A stretch of DNA of 60,000 nucleotides from Owenia fusiformis (Eukaryota > Annelida > Polychaeta > Sabellida > Oweniidae), in the NCBI GenBank assembly GCA_903813345.2, contig CAIIXF020000010.1, positions 12,407,181-12,467,180 on the forward strand, given 5' to 3'. The first letter of the stretch is position 1; every line of letters begins with the position of its first letter. Position numbers and translations under genes: made by a program. The notes below the pieces were generated by a model. It saw only the letters and a list, made by a program, of their open reading frames with translations, made no database searches and was not told the DNA's origin. This document shows positions 49,001-59,815 of the stretch, in pieces.

Positions 49001-52000
49001 AAATTACCCTATAAAGTAGATTTTTACATATATTACAGAAACAACAGACGTTGACTTCAGCTATAATGTCTATCAGCAGTTCCTGGAGAGGCAAGGAGTC
49101 TATGGCCAGGGCTACTGGAGAAGAGAGTCTATGAGATTGTTCGAATTACCCTTTAAAATAGATTTTCTTATTTATTTCAGAAACAACAGACATTGACTTC
49201 AGCTATAATGTCTATCAACAGTTCCTGGAGAGGCAAGGAGTCTATGGCCAGGGCTACTGGAGAAGAGAGTCTATGAGATTGTACGAATTACCCTTTAAAA
49301 TAGATTTTCTTATTTATTTCAGAAACAACAGACATTGACTTCAGCTATAATGTCTATCAACAGTTCCTGGAGAGGCAAGGAGTCTATGGCCAGGGCTACT
49401 GGAGAAGAGAGTCTATGCGATGGTTCAAGTTACCCTATAAAGTAGATTTTCTTATTTATTACAGAAACAACAGATGTTGACTTCAGCTATAATGTCTATC
49501 AGCAGTTCCTGGAGAGGCAAGGAGTCTATGGCCAGGGCTACTGGAGAAGAGAGTCTATGAGGTGGTTCAAATTGTCCTATAAAGTAGATTTTTACATATA
49601 TTACAGAAACAACAGACGTTGACTTCAGCTATAATGTCTACCAGCAGTTCCTGGAGAGACAGGGAGTCTATGGCCAGGGCTACTGGAGAAGAGAGTCTAT
49701 GAGGTGGTACAAACCAGCTGATAAATTACCAGCGTTTGGTAAGTATAGGTTTAGGATGAAAAATATTTTGATCTTTTGTAAGAAAAGGCAAGGGTCATCT
49801 ACAGCTGTCACCCGTAATAGGGTGAAAATGTTTGTCCCTCTGTGTATTTTTAATGAAATATTGTATTACTTGTACTATACGCTGTATCTCTTAACATGTA
49901 CGAGGGTTGTCCCAGAAGTAATGCACTATATGCTCTAGCTTTCTTTAATATTCTTCAATTCCCCTGAAATTTTGTGTATATAACAATTGAAGTTTTATCT
50001 ATTATATCCTGAAGTTTCAGCATCCAACAATAATATCAAGTCTTAATATGGTTGCTATAACAACATGGGGGTAGGGGTGGGCGGGGCAGGTACCAATTTT
50101 TCCAATTATGAAAAGATCTAAAGTGTTATTTTATTAATACTTCTTTCCTTTAAATGGTCAAAATGTTTGGGAAATTGTTAAATTTATTCAGCATGATAAC
50201 CAAGTACGAATAATGACATTTAGCACTGTCATGTCATAATACCACATTTCAATAGTCACGAATTCAAATACAGTCACAGTCAAGAAATTGCAAAAATGGC
50301 AGTAATTCTCACCTGATAACAGAAGGCCTTGCGTTTGGTGGCCTAATTTCATACTTCACTTGGACTCACAGCCACGCAAAACAATGCTACCATGAAGAAA
50401 GTATATAAGGAGTATATACCATATAGAACTACAATTATGGGGTGGTCGAAGAGATTTAAAAGAGACAATTTGACCCTGTATGACAACTCCAAACATGGGA
50501 GGCAAAAACTTCACAAGTCACTGTGGAAGAAATTGCCGAGAGTGCTTGACCTGACAGGCATCAAAAGTACACAACATGCAAAGGGCAATATTTTGAGAAA
50601 ATGTGAAACGGGACACTGTGCAATATACATCCATTAAATCTAGGATGTGCTCATAGTTATTTAGTATCTTAAAAAGTATTTTTGAGCATACTTCTTATAG
50701 CTACACCAACAAATAGTATTTGTTGATTAATTATTTCATATTTTCAATTTTTTATTCATTTTGACGTGACTGTATAACCTGCCCCGCCCTACCCAAACTC
50801 ATCAACTTGATTTTATTATAACATCAATATAGTTTTATCAGTCAACATCAAAATTTTTAGAATAATCAAAATGTCTCTAAGGAACATTTACTGAAAATTT
50901 CATGGAAAAATATCAAATATTCATAAAGTTAGAGCATATAGTGCATTACTTCTGGGACAACCCTCGTATATGCAGTTTCAACAGATCATGAAAATTTCTA
51001 TTGATTTAAACCACGGTGTATAACCCAAACGCTCCTACATGCACGACGGAGCGTTACATTTACGCGGAAACGCTCCGGAGCGAAATAAAATGGCGGCTAA
51101 TGAAGATTCTACTATGACCGTAAGTATTGTTTCTCTCGTTTCTCTTACATATCATATGTCATGGTGAAATATTATGTACCATTCGATGAACAATACCGTG
51201 AGCAAAGATCTTATTTATTCAACTTCTGGTGGTAAACTGTTATTTGCTTGATCAAAGCTCCGTAGTGTAGATCGAATGAATCTGAAGATGGCGATTTGAC
51301 CACAAATTACGAATTAAACTAGTATTTCTATGAAAACGTTAATCTTTCTGTTTAAGTAGTAGATCACAAACTCGTATATTCTCATTTCCTAAAATCCCAG
51401 TCCAAATCTATTACTTGTTCTCGAGAAATCGCTTGTTTTCCTCGAAACGCTCCGTCGATTTAGACCACAATTTTAGAAACGCTCTTACCATTTTGTTTTG
51501 ATATCATTTTCAGATTATTAGAGAAGAGTTCCGAATCGAATCTATCTCTCAAAAACGTGTTGTACTTGTTAGGCAAATTGAAACATCTGAACCTGGTGGT
51601 GCTAAACGTGCAACTAGCTGATTAAAGCCTATTTATTAGATGATGTCATGCCTACATATGTGCTAAATCATAAAACTATAGAAAAAAAAGCTATATGTGA
51701 ATTAATCTTTCTTCTATTGATGCCAAGGGGTATAATAGATCTTTTCTTTCTCTTTCTGAAAAGGAAAGGCAAGCTATATATTTCCTTAACTGATCTAGAC
51801 TACCGGAGCGTTTCCAATTCACTTTGTTAACCAGATCGGAGCGTTTCTTGAATATGAGAATGTCATCATTTTTAAGACTGGATTTTCGGTCATCAAATCA
51901 CTATCACGATAATGTATGGTGCGTTGAAGCATTGGAATTTGACTAAAATATATGTTGGTGCTTTAATCTTGGCTCAACTAATCACATGTATCGACAAAAG

Positions 52001-52686
52001 GGGTTTTGACCGGTAGAATGACAAATACGTTTTTGAATTTTGATAACTATACTGCTTCGTACAGCTCTTCCTAATTGCTTCAAACGTCAACAGCCAGCCA
52101 CGTACAACATGAATATCACACCCATCGAATGGTATACTCGAAAAATGTAACTCATACCTCTTATTCCCATTATTGGGGAAATTGTCAGACGGCTCATCAT
52201 TCCCGCCAGACAGTTTTCCTACTCCGGAGCGTTTCTTTGTTTAATTTCAGTAATGAAACGCTCCGTCGTGCATGTAGGAGCGTTTGGGTTATACACCGTG
52301 TAAACTGAATTCATGTCTCATCAATATTCATGTATTTCCAAAACTGTATATTCAAGAGACATATACATATACTTTTTGGCAACATAATTTTACTTTTATG
52401 TGACAAAATTTTGCTTTCAGGTGACATTTGCGACCTTTAATGTGACAAAAATGTCCTTTCAGGTGAACTAGAGCCTATGGATTTCCCGTATGTACTACCA
52501 TCAGAGTCAATCATCCTGGGGGAGAAGCCAAGTCACCCCCTCCACAACACCCAGCCCCTGACCCAATGGAGTGACTATTACGCATATAGGGGGTTCAGAC
52601 TTGACTCCCCCATTGCAATCCTGCTACATTGGCCACTCACCATGTTTTATATCCTCACAACTCTTTTACCTCAAAATTGTAAGTAA
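43030..52686 (+). CDS. MYND zinc-finger protein (ZMYND15/MSS51-like)
   Basis: Exons 43030-43128, 45842-45923, 46354-46503, 46713-46783, 47037-47188, 47720-47869, 48530-48690, 49607-49738 and 52463-52686 join in frame (about 406 aa). The MYND finger lies at about residues 220-266: C220, C223, C235, C238, C244, C248, H262, C266, split by an intron after the second pair's first Cys. Before it is a conserved-looking region (WCIGDLDD; GMVIHMNTKYIVG; RPRFVMMRN). After it come YNVYQQFLERQG and a WSDYYAYRGFRLDSPIAILL segment like the C-terminal domain of ZMYND15/MSS51 proteins. The last exon reads NCK-stop, but a strong donor (AATT|GTAAGT at 52679) suggests further unfound exons. Exon 8 exists in five tandem copies; I use the last, the only one with the full exon end. 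Likely intracellular; role unknown. Confidence 0.8.
44130..44189. repeat. Hairpin, GC-rich arms
   Basis: TTAGACCTAGCCGGGCC and GGCCCGGGCTAGGTCTAA flank a 25-bp loop in intron 1 of the MYND gene. Confidence 0.7.
44221..44622. mobile_element. Foldback element with conserved CAGCCATGTTAAT core
   Basis: Arms of about 130 bp begin CTAGAGTCCATTTCACTGCT and are near-perfect inverted copies. The central 130 bp (44385-44510) is clearly similar to the core of the foldback at 38830-39619, although the outer arms are unrelated to that element's arms. Confidence 0.8.
44630..45018. mobile_element. Foldback element, third type
   Basis: Long imperfect arms (CATCCTACGACC..., TTGGTCAGTCAATGTTTTAA, GAGAAAATACTA, AATGACCTA) recur inverted on the right. 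A small central hairpin (CCAATTGTATGGGTTTTACG and partner) lies near 44810-44850. It abuts the element before it in intron 1 of the MYND gene. Confidence 0.7.
45019..45841. other. Rest of intron 1 of MYND gene
   Basis: No repeat or exon recognised; an antisense open frame near 45389-45577 lacks support. Confidence 0.4.
47953..48405. repeat. About 47-bp minisatellite, ten copies, in MYND gene intron
   Basis: The unit includes CATTTCTGTGTTACCCCCTG then TCACCCACTCCCCCTATTCT and TGCATCA. Copies differ mainly at CAT/AAC and CACCCA/ATCCA positions. The pyrimidine-rich strand is the sense strand of the MYND gene, between exons 6 and 7. The long open frames through it are incidental. Confidence 0.92.
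48983..49738 (+). repeat. Five-fold tandem duplication of MYND exon 8, 142-bp period
   Basis: Acceptors lie before 49039, 49181, 49323, 49465 and 49607, exactly 142 bp apart. Each copy has an intron 3' end with TTACAG or TTTCAG and about 100 bp of coding sequence (TTDVDFSYNVYQQFLERQG, GYWRRESM). Only the fifth continues through KPADKLPAF to a GTAAGT donor. Copies 1 and 2 are followed by AAATAGAT, with no GT; copies 3 and 4 are followed by AAAGTAGAT, and using that donor would break the frame with copy 5. At most one copy should be spliced into a normal mRNA. Confidence 0.93.
49901..50966 (+). mobile_element. Decayed mariner-type transposon (TA-flanked)
   Basis: The inverted ends CGAGGGTTGTCCCAGAAGTA and complement are flanked by TA at 49899-49900 and 50967-50968. 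The ends stay inverted through ATGCACTATATGCTCTA. A short forward frame (50392-50637) has a GWSKRFKRDNLTLYDN stretch followed by GRQK, like the helix-turn-helix end of mariner transposases (the usual W..RF..G...L.D....GRP pattern). The catalytic domain is missing. It lies in intron 8 of the MYND gene. Confidence 0.82.
51012..52300. mobile_element. CACGGTG-ended transposon, copy B (5-bp TSD TAAAC)
   Basis: 1289 bp, inverted relative to copy A at 30271. The ends begin CACGGTGTATAACCCAAACG on both sides. TAAAC is duplicated at 51007-51011 and 52301-52305. About eleven GCTCCG-core motifs (AACGCTCCG or complement) cluster toward the ends. It carries the small two-part ORF listed separately. High similarity to copy A along the whole length suggests recent movement. 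No transposase, so it is non-autonomous. Confidence 0.88.
51090..51621 (+). CDS. Possible small spliced ORF inside CACGGTG transposon copy B
   Basis: ATGGCGGCTAATGAAG starts a 10-codon segment (51090-51119, MAANEDSTMT) followed by an excellent donor GTAAGT. After a 394-bp AT-rich intervening stretch, a TTTTCAG acceptor at 51513 leads to 35 in-frame codons (51514-51621) beginning IIREEFRIES and ending GGAKRATS-stop, for 45 aa in all. In copy A the first segment and both splice signals are present, but a 1-nt indel changes the frame of the second. It could be a captured host gene fragment, a remnant of the element's own gene, or chance. I do not recognise the protein. Confidence 0.25.
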
Positions 52687-54480
52687 ACAATTCTAAATGA
52701 ATCCTAAACATAAACTGAAACTCTTAACAAGAATATCCCGCTTTGAATTATTGTGATTATTATCCAATCGAACAAAGTACGGAGGGATATAGGGAATGCC
52801 TCCGTACGTCTGTCTGTCCATCTGTATGTCCATCCGTACATCCGTCTGTCCATCCTCCCAGGCAATAACTCAAATACTGTTGGCCTGATTTTGTTCATAT
52901 TTTGTACACATTGCTCATTCGAAGGGCTTCACAATTGACCTTTTGCGATCAGAATTCAGGAATTTTGTTTATGGATACTGTTGTCATGTATTTCGTCTTA
53001 TTGGTGTGACGTCATATAGAAATGATATTAGACATGATGGAATCACGAAATGGTGGACACTTGGCAGTTTTGAGTAAAAAATATTGTTGTTTCTTTTATG
53101 AAAACCATGGGTCGGATATTTACCAGATATGCCGATTTGACTAGATCATGATTATTTCTATATATGTGCGAAGTTTCGGTGAAATTCATACTAAACATTG
53201 ATGCCTATAAGCGCCCCCCGTATTTGTCAAAATCGGGGGGCACTTAACCGCTATCTAAATCATGTCAGTAAGATCTTAGACTTGGTATGTGCTTAGCATG
53301 GATGTTGATCTAGTCAAATCGAACAGTTTCATGAAAAATAAATCAATAAAGCACAAAATATAGAAGGTAATCTCTCAAAATCAATTATCTAGAGCTGGGG
53401 GCCTAATTGTGACGTCACTACAAGATAGAATCCATTCGGTGATCGCAAATCAATTGTCATCATACAGAAGAGGACATTAATTCAGACTCTTTTGAAATAC
53501 ATCTGAATAACAAATCCTGTGGGTAAATCAACTGAATATAACTAAATATAAACAATATTTAATTAAGACAAATTTTTATGCAAGGTCAAACGTTATTTGC
53601 TACTACTTGGGATTTATTAATTGTCGCATCAACATGAATTTCTTTGGGCATATTTGTTCATTTTTGTATACCATTCTTGCTTAATTACCCCGTCCATTTA
53701 ATTTATGTTTATATAACTGTTCACTTATTTGTTTCTTCACTAGAACATTCACTGGCATCAAACTTACTTCACATTTGATCCAAGGGTAGAGATAAACATG
53801 AATTCTAGAATAGACAACTGATGAAAAAAGATATAAATTACTGTAATTGCACATATATCTTTATCTGGGTCTTGTATCCAGAAATGGCTTTAGATAAATT
53901 ACGTGTCACTTAAACTCACATGTCATCTTCCACGGCAAAAATTACTTTCTGAATAACTATCCACTTGATCTTGATGACAAACCCATACCTTATACCACCT
54001 ACCATAAACACATAGGACTCATTTTTGACACCAAGTTAACTTAACTTTCATATAAGCATGCTTGTGTCACCAACGTTCTAATCTCAAGTATAAAGTTTCT
54101 CTAAAATCTTGCCCTGTATACATTCAGCAAATTTTTGAGTGCTATGGACCCATTGAGGGCCATTAATTTGCCTATTGAACTTTGTAAGAGTTTGGCTATT
54201 AATGTCCAAAAGGACACAACCCAGGATAAGATTTCTTAAATAAAAAAAAATAAAAATAGAAAAACAACTTAAAGTCAAGAATTTTATTTCAGTATTTGAC
54301 ATTTGTTAAACCATCATTTATTAACTTAAATTAACTTTTCAATTATTCTTAAATAACTACATACTATATATTGTACAACCATATTCTACTCATGTATGTG
54401 TGGGTACAGGTGTCTGCAAATGATGGCACCTACTATTTGTAATTATATTAATACCATGAACTATTTACTTGAATAACTAT
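52687..54480. other. Intergenic, no gene seen
   Basis: A CTGTCCATC-type simple repeat lies at about 52803-52860, just right of a TACGGAGGGATATAGGGAAT hairpin-like stretch (TACGGAGG/CCTCCGTA). If the MYND gene continues past its donor at 52679, further exons could lie here. I checked an acceptor-like site near 53743, but it gives an immediate stop in the required phase. Confidence 0.4.
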
Positions 54481-54529
54481 TGAATTTACATATACCCTAT
54501 AGGGGTAGAAGTTCTGCTCAAAAGCCTTT

Positions 54530-55070
54530 TTTATTTCAAAATTGCCGCTCATTTAAAAATGGCGACCATTTTAGTGCCGATTTTAGCAATTATTAACTAT
54601 TAGCAATATGATTTAAATGTAAAAAAATATTTAGGAGATTAATAAAGCTAGAAATATAGATATCGAAGAAGCACATGGCAGCCATCTTGAAAAATGGTGG
54701 CCTTTACACATTATTTTACAATTTTTGCTATAACTTAAAAAGTATTTGAGCGATTTTGTTCATATTTGGTATGTAAATACTATAAGCATGGCACACTGTC
54801 TAATGATACTTTTGGTAGAAGGTGGCCATTTTGAAAAATGGCTGCTATACTATGAGCATGGCACACTGTCTAATGATAATTTTGGGAGTAGGCAGCCATT
54901 TTGAAAAATGGCCACCATTTTTATTAAGTACATGTATTATTCTACATTTTTTACTATTCAAAAAGTAATAGAGCGATTTGTTCATATTTGATATGTGAAT
55001 ACTCATAAGTATGGCACACTGTCTTATGACATTTTGGCAAGGAGGTGGCCATTTTGAAAAATGCTTTTTC
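54530..55070. repeat. Diverged tandem repeat with GGCCATTTTGAAAAATGGC core
   Basis: CATGGCACACTGTCTAATGA followed by a GGCCATTTTGAAAAATGG palindrome occurs at about 54787-54845, 54856-54916 and 55012-55060, with more diverged copies before that. Spacing is irregular (about 70 to 150 bp). Confidence 0.7.
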
Positions 55071-55356
55071 GTTTGGTGTATAGCTGGAAGGAAGTCGTTC
55101 GAGTTTCTAGAAAAATCAAAAGTTCTAAAAATGTATGTACTACATTGTAGCACACTCAAAAGATTGATTAAGAAGGGGCATAATAGATATCTTGCCCGCC
55201 TTGGCATTTTTCCAGTGACTCCATTACAATAGCATGGATATTACTACAACCCTCCACTCATCAGAATTTAAATGTTCAGATGAAATAATGTTGTATTGTT
55301 TCTATTAATGTCATGATTTACTACCTTCATGTTAAAGCATTTAGCTTACAATCAAG

Positions 55357-58313
55357 TCAATAGTCTTTGCCTAAACTAGGGCGCATTGGGATATTAGGTT
55401 TCACTTTCCTCAACCTTTTCATGTTCTGAGGCTTATCTTGGGCAATTGGATTCATCGGATCATGCCCAGAAATCGCAGCATCTGCAGGCTTATTTGCTAG
55501 GCCCATATGTGTGTTAATCTGATATTTCTTAGTAGGACCTGCTGCATTCTTTCGCAGCCCTTCATAGCCATCATCATCTGTCCCTTTTGTCTTCTTTTCA
55601 TCTGCTGGTATTATGGAATATACATCGTCTTCATCTAGGCCCATGGCTTGGTTTTCATAGGTGTCATCTTGCTTTGTATTTTGTACATTCAGCTCATTGT
55701 CGTAAGAGTAAGGGCCTTTAAGATCATGTTTTTCTTGATTTTCAAATGTGTCATCTTTACGTGTCTTGCCCTTTGGATTATGTTTCCCCGTCTTTGTGGT
55801 GGCAAGGATTGGGATTCTTGGGATTGGCTCAATATGGGAGATGTCATCATGGTGACCATGCCCCTTTTCTCCCATTGTGTGTTCATTTGTTACTCTCTCA
55901 TCAGGTGCAGTTTTATCATTATCATATTTGTAAAAGTTACGTCCATGTTCCCTTGGCCTTTTATGGATAGATGTCTCACCTTCTGTGGCATTAATATCTG
56001 CTGAGTTGTCATCGATGTTGGAATTTGATGGAGCATTTTCAAATGTCACATTTGGCTCATTTAACTTCCTTCGTCGCAACCTAAGCACAATAAAGATGAT
56101 TGCGATTCCAACAAGAGAAAGAAGCAGTAGATTCCCAAGTACGATAGTGGCAATTCTCAACCTGTGATTCTGTTGCTGGTATCTCAGGACTTCTCTGTTT
56201 TCTTGAGAGTTTGTGGAAGCTTCAGGGATCTCAGTTATGTTTTCAATAGTGGAAGTCATTGTCTGTTCAGTGGTCAGTTTTGACAGGGTTGTTGTTGGAT
56301 ATATTGATGTTGTTGTAGCCTTTGGCGTTGTCATTGATGTCAGTGTTGGCGTCTTAGTTGAGGAGGACGAGTTGGTATCATAATACAATATATAAACATC
56401 AAATCCTAGCCCATTATTGATAAAAGCATCACCTAACCAGAGTTCATACATGTTTACATACTCCCCATTGGTGATTTCACTACTCTTGTTACATATTCTC
56501 ATATCACATAAAGAACTTGAATCATATGAAGTGTTAGTGATATAGTTAATGACATTGGCACCATTTGTGCATGCTTCTTTCATGCATTCTCTGAGGTCAA
56601 CTACAGATTTTCTTGCTATAGCATCACACATAGACATGACACAGTGCTGTTTCAGCCTTGTAAGGACAAACTGTGATCCCTTGCAATTTGGTGTCCCAGG
56701 AAAGGGAAGAACAAACATGCTGGTAATGTTATTATCAGGGCTACTATTGTTCAGGTCATATCGAGGGAAACAAGTGTTTTGGTTGTACAAACCCCACTCT
56801 GTGCCTTCACTGTTACTCAAGCACCTGTAGCTCCTTAATGCATTGTCCATTGATGTCTCCATGAAACTGTTCGAGCCAGAGAGACAAAGGATGTCAGACA
56901 GTTGGTGATCTTCAGAGGGGAAAACTCCAGTCATTGGGCAAGAGTTTGAATAACTGAATGGTGATGGAATTGGGATTGATGGAAAGGTAACGTTACATTG
57001 TTCCGTATGGGAGAGACTGTAGGTCTCAACTTGTTCATCTGTTTGGGAAAAGTGGAAAAAATAGTCACCCGTTCTGGAGTTCCACTTGCAGTGGTATACT
57101 ATACAGCCTCTGTTATTCAGGAAATAGTCAAAAACATTTGCATTCTGGTCGCATCCAAATCTCATGCATGCCTGTTGATTCGTAACAGGAGCATTGGCTC
57201 CCATTATAAAACAATTTGATCTTACACTTCGCCACCTATTCCATGTTCGCCGCATGAAATATGAGTTATAGCATCTAGGAGTATATGGATGGGGTTTAGC
57301 ATATACAACTCCCCACTCACCTCGTCGTCTCCATTTGTAGTCCCAGTCAGTGCCAGCTGCATTTGATGGACATCTATAGATAAAGCAATGCCTGTTCCGT
57401 CTATGATGAACCACATTCCCTTGTAGCTCGCAGGCTTTTGAGAAACAAAGTTCATGAGAGTTAACAGGCCATGGGGTGTTTAACCGCAACAGTAATGGAC
57501 AGTTTGGGTAATGATGTTCCCGACTAACCAGGAGATAGTTCCCAATCGAGCAGTCACCTAAAAATGTAGATCTGGGTTAACATATTTGTTTTTGTGTAAT
57601 TTTTAACAAAATTTTAATTAAAATTGTTCATACAAAATTGGTCAAAATCATAACTGAAGTACTGGCTATGGGATATGGCTATAGGCTGTTGCATTATGAA
57701 GGTAGGAGTTTTGGCCAATTTAGCTTATAATGAAACAAGTAAATTCATTCTGTGACAAAAATCGCAAGAAAAGGGGGGGGGGAGAAGCTCACAGGTATTA
57801 AGGCCAATCCTGAAGTCCAAGATCCAGCAAAAATCATTGGAGACTAAAGCTATATCTCTGAATATTTTGAATGAACAAAATCATTGAAAAACATATTACA
57901 TGTATATGCTGTATACTGGGAGTAAGTCTTGATGGTTCACCGTAAAGTTTGGCCTTCATACGGTAAGATAGCATAAATATATCTAAATCAAGTAAAATGG
58001 TTTGATTACAACTTTAATCAAAAGAATGATGTAATTTGGATGATTAAGAATATGTATGATGCCTTTAAGTCTGTCTTTGTATCAAAGAAATATTGAAATA
58101 GAATAAAAATCATTAAAATTGCTTTCTATTTCTGATTGTCCATTGAAATATGAAGTATCAAGTATAAGTTTATTTGTTTGTCAAGCTTCAACTAGACAAA
58201 AAATGTCTTATGAATTATAAATTAATATTTGCCTTACCACTTTGTGTTTCAAAAGATGCAGATGCATGCGTCAGGTATATAGCAAGTATAATCCATAGTG
58301 GTAAGAATTTCAT
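55357..58313 (-). CDS. Type I membrane receptor, Cys-rich ectodomain, tyrosine-motif tail
   Basis: Two exons on the minus strand: 58313-58238 (signal peptide MKFLPLWIILAIYLTHASA) and 57557-55357, joined in phase 1 to give 758 aa. The ectodomain (to about 415) has many cysteines and three segments of the form C...C..GAN.[FI].Y....C....C (near residues 156-182, 349-381 and, more weakly, 63-88), which recall MANSC-type Cys modules. A Ser/Thr-rich, probably O-glycosylated stalk (about 422-465) precedes one transmembrane helix (about 494-517, stop-transfer RLRRRK). The 240-residue tail has tyrosines in SH2-type settings: KYDN (Y570), SYDN (Y644), TYENQ (Y659), VYSII (Y672), GYEGL (Y690). The ectodomain and tail share one uninterrupted exon. 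I recognise no named family; a signalling or adhesion receptor is inferred. Confidence 0.85.
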
Positions 58314-59036
58314 GGCTGAATTGAATCCGCTATATTGCATTTTTGTTGACACTATTATTTCTAAGATAAATGTGATGTTTGATTGGGTAACATATATCTA
58401 ATTTGGAGATATCAAACTATGAAAGTAAAATGTTTCTTTGTTGTCTTTAATAGTTTCGTAGTGGTATAGTTGATAAAGTCATCTACTTTAGATATTAACT
58501 AACTCCGTTTTATTGTTAATTATAATTTCATTGCTACAGATATTATAAGTCCACGTATTTGCTTCGACAATATGAAAAGTATACAAGTTCCAAGTCAGAT
58601 TTTACTAAGTTATGATAAAGTTCTTAGTCCAAGATCATCAGCAATGTTTTTAAAAAGTTTACAAGTCAAAAGTCGCTAGGCCAAAAGTCATATAATTAAA
58701 ATGCAATTAAGCATTATATCTAGATTTTTTGTCTCATAGCACCTTGGGGGCGAATACTTTAATCAGATTATCTTTACAAGCACTGTATTAGATAACTTTT
58801 TAATATCATGATAATTTACAAGTAGATTATGAAGAAGTGTCCTCCTTAGGTAACGATCACCACATTACCCTACTTGAAGTTGTTTTTAAAATCAGCGGGG
58901 ATCTTTCGCAGTAATCTTATGTTTTTCATTTTAAACCAAAGTAATAAATATTATTATTTGAAATTTTGGTAGTATATTCCCGGCATCTATCAATTTCACA
59001 TATATTCCATGTTTTTTATTCATTAATTTTAAGACA
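58314..59036. other. 5' flank of the receptor gene
   Basis: Should contain the promoter and 5' UTR of the minus-strand receptor. No core promoter element or other gene was recognised. Confidence 0.4.
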
Positions 59037-59510
59037 TTTTTAAGTATAGCTTCATTATACTCAAAAGAAAGCCAATTTAGAGTAGATTGCGAATGTTGTA
59101 TTGAATGTTTTATTGATTTCGCAATTATTTACTGATCTTTTCAAAAGTATGACTATATTATGCTCAAATTGAAGGAAATTTAAGGTAGATCACAAATATG
59201 GTATTGTTTTTCAGATTTCCACTCATGCTTCAGAAAATTCAAAATGGCTGCCAACAGGAATTTGTGTCAATTTTGAGATCTTTCTGAAGTATAGCTTTAT
59301 AAATGAAAGGTATTTTAGAGTAGAATACAAATATAGTATCATTTTTCTGATCCTTTCAAAGTATGGCTATATTCTACTCAAAACTGAAGGAAATATGGGG
59401 TAGATCACAATTACGGTATTGTTTTTTTCTGATTTGTGCCTCAGAAAATTCAAAATGGCAGCCTAGCAGGAATTTGCTGTTCCTTAGAGATTACTTTAAA
59501 GTATGGTGAC
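59037..59510. repeat. Two tandem copies of a repeat of about 240 bp
   Basis: Both copies contain AAGTATAGCTT, TTTAGAGTAGA, a TACTGATC/TTCTGATC stretch, GGTAGATCACAA, and CAGAAAATTCAAAATGGC in the same order, at about 59037-59275 and 59283-59510. Confidence 0.75.
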
Positions 59511-59699
59511 ATGATACTTTATAAGATCTAAAATATATTGTCTATTAGTACTTTTGAAACTCTCAAATGGTCACCAAAATACTTTAATCAGTGGAAATTC
59601 TGATATATCTCTTATGTAGTATTATAATATCTACCAATTATATTTTCAAGGGAAGAGTAGATGGTAAATATTACATTGTGACAAATACAGATTCATATC

Positions 59700-59815
59700 T
59701 GTTATAGTGTTTGTTGGGATGTGCTACTCCATGGAGTTTTCTAGTTTATATAGTGTTCTTTATATAGTGTTCGTTGGGATTTGCTACTCTGTGGAATTGT
59801 CGATTTCTAGTTAAC
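59700..59815. repeat. Short direct duplication (about 60 bp)
   Basis: TATAGTGTTTGTTGGGATGT followed by GCTACTCCATGGAGTTTTC recurs as TATAGTGTTCGTTGGGATTT followed by GCTACTCTGTGGAATTGTC. Confidence 0.75.

Noticed and set aside
52075-52308. Frame of 77 codons shared with the minus strand at 30266-30496
   Set aside because: Conserved only because both lie at one end of the same recent transposon, and the frame runs through the terminal inverted repeat; low divergence gives no evidence for coding.
53737-53780. Candidate extra exon of the MYND gene after the donor at 52679
   Set aside because: The acceptor-like CACTAG gives an immediate stop in the required phase.
55648-56004. Forward-strand open frames opposite the receptor gene
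   Set aside because: Shadow frames of the minus-strand coding exon, with no domain or splice evidence.
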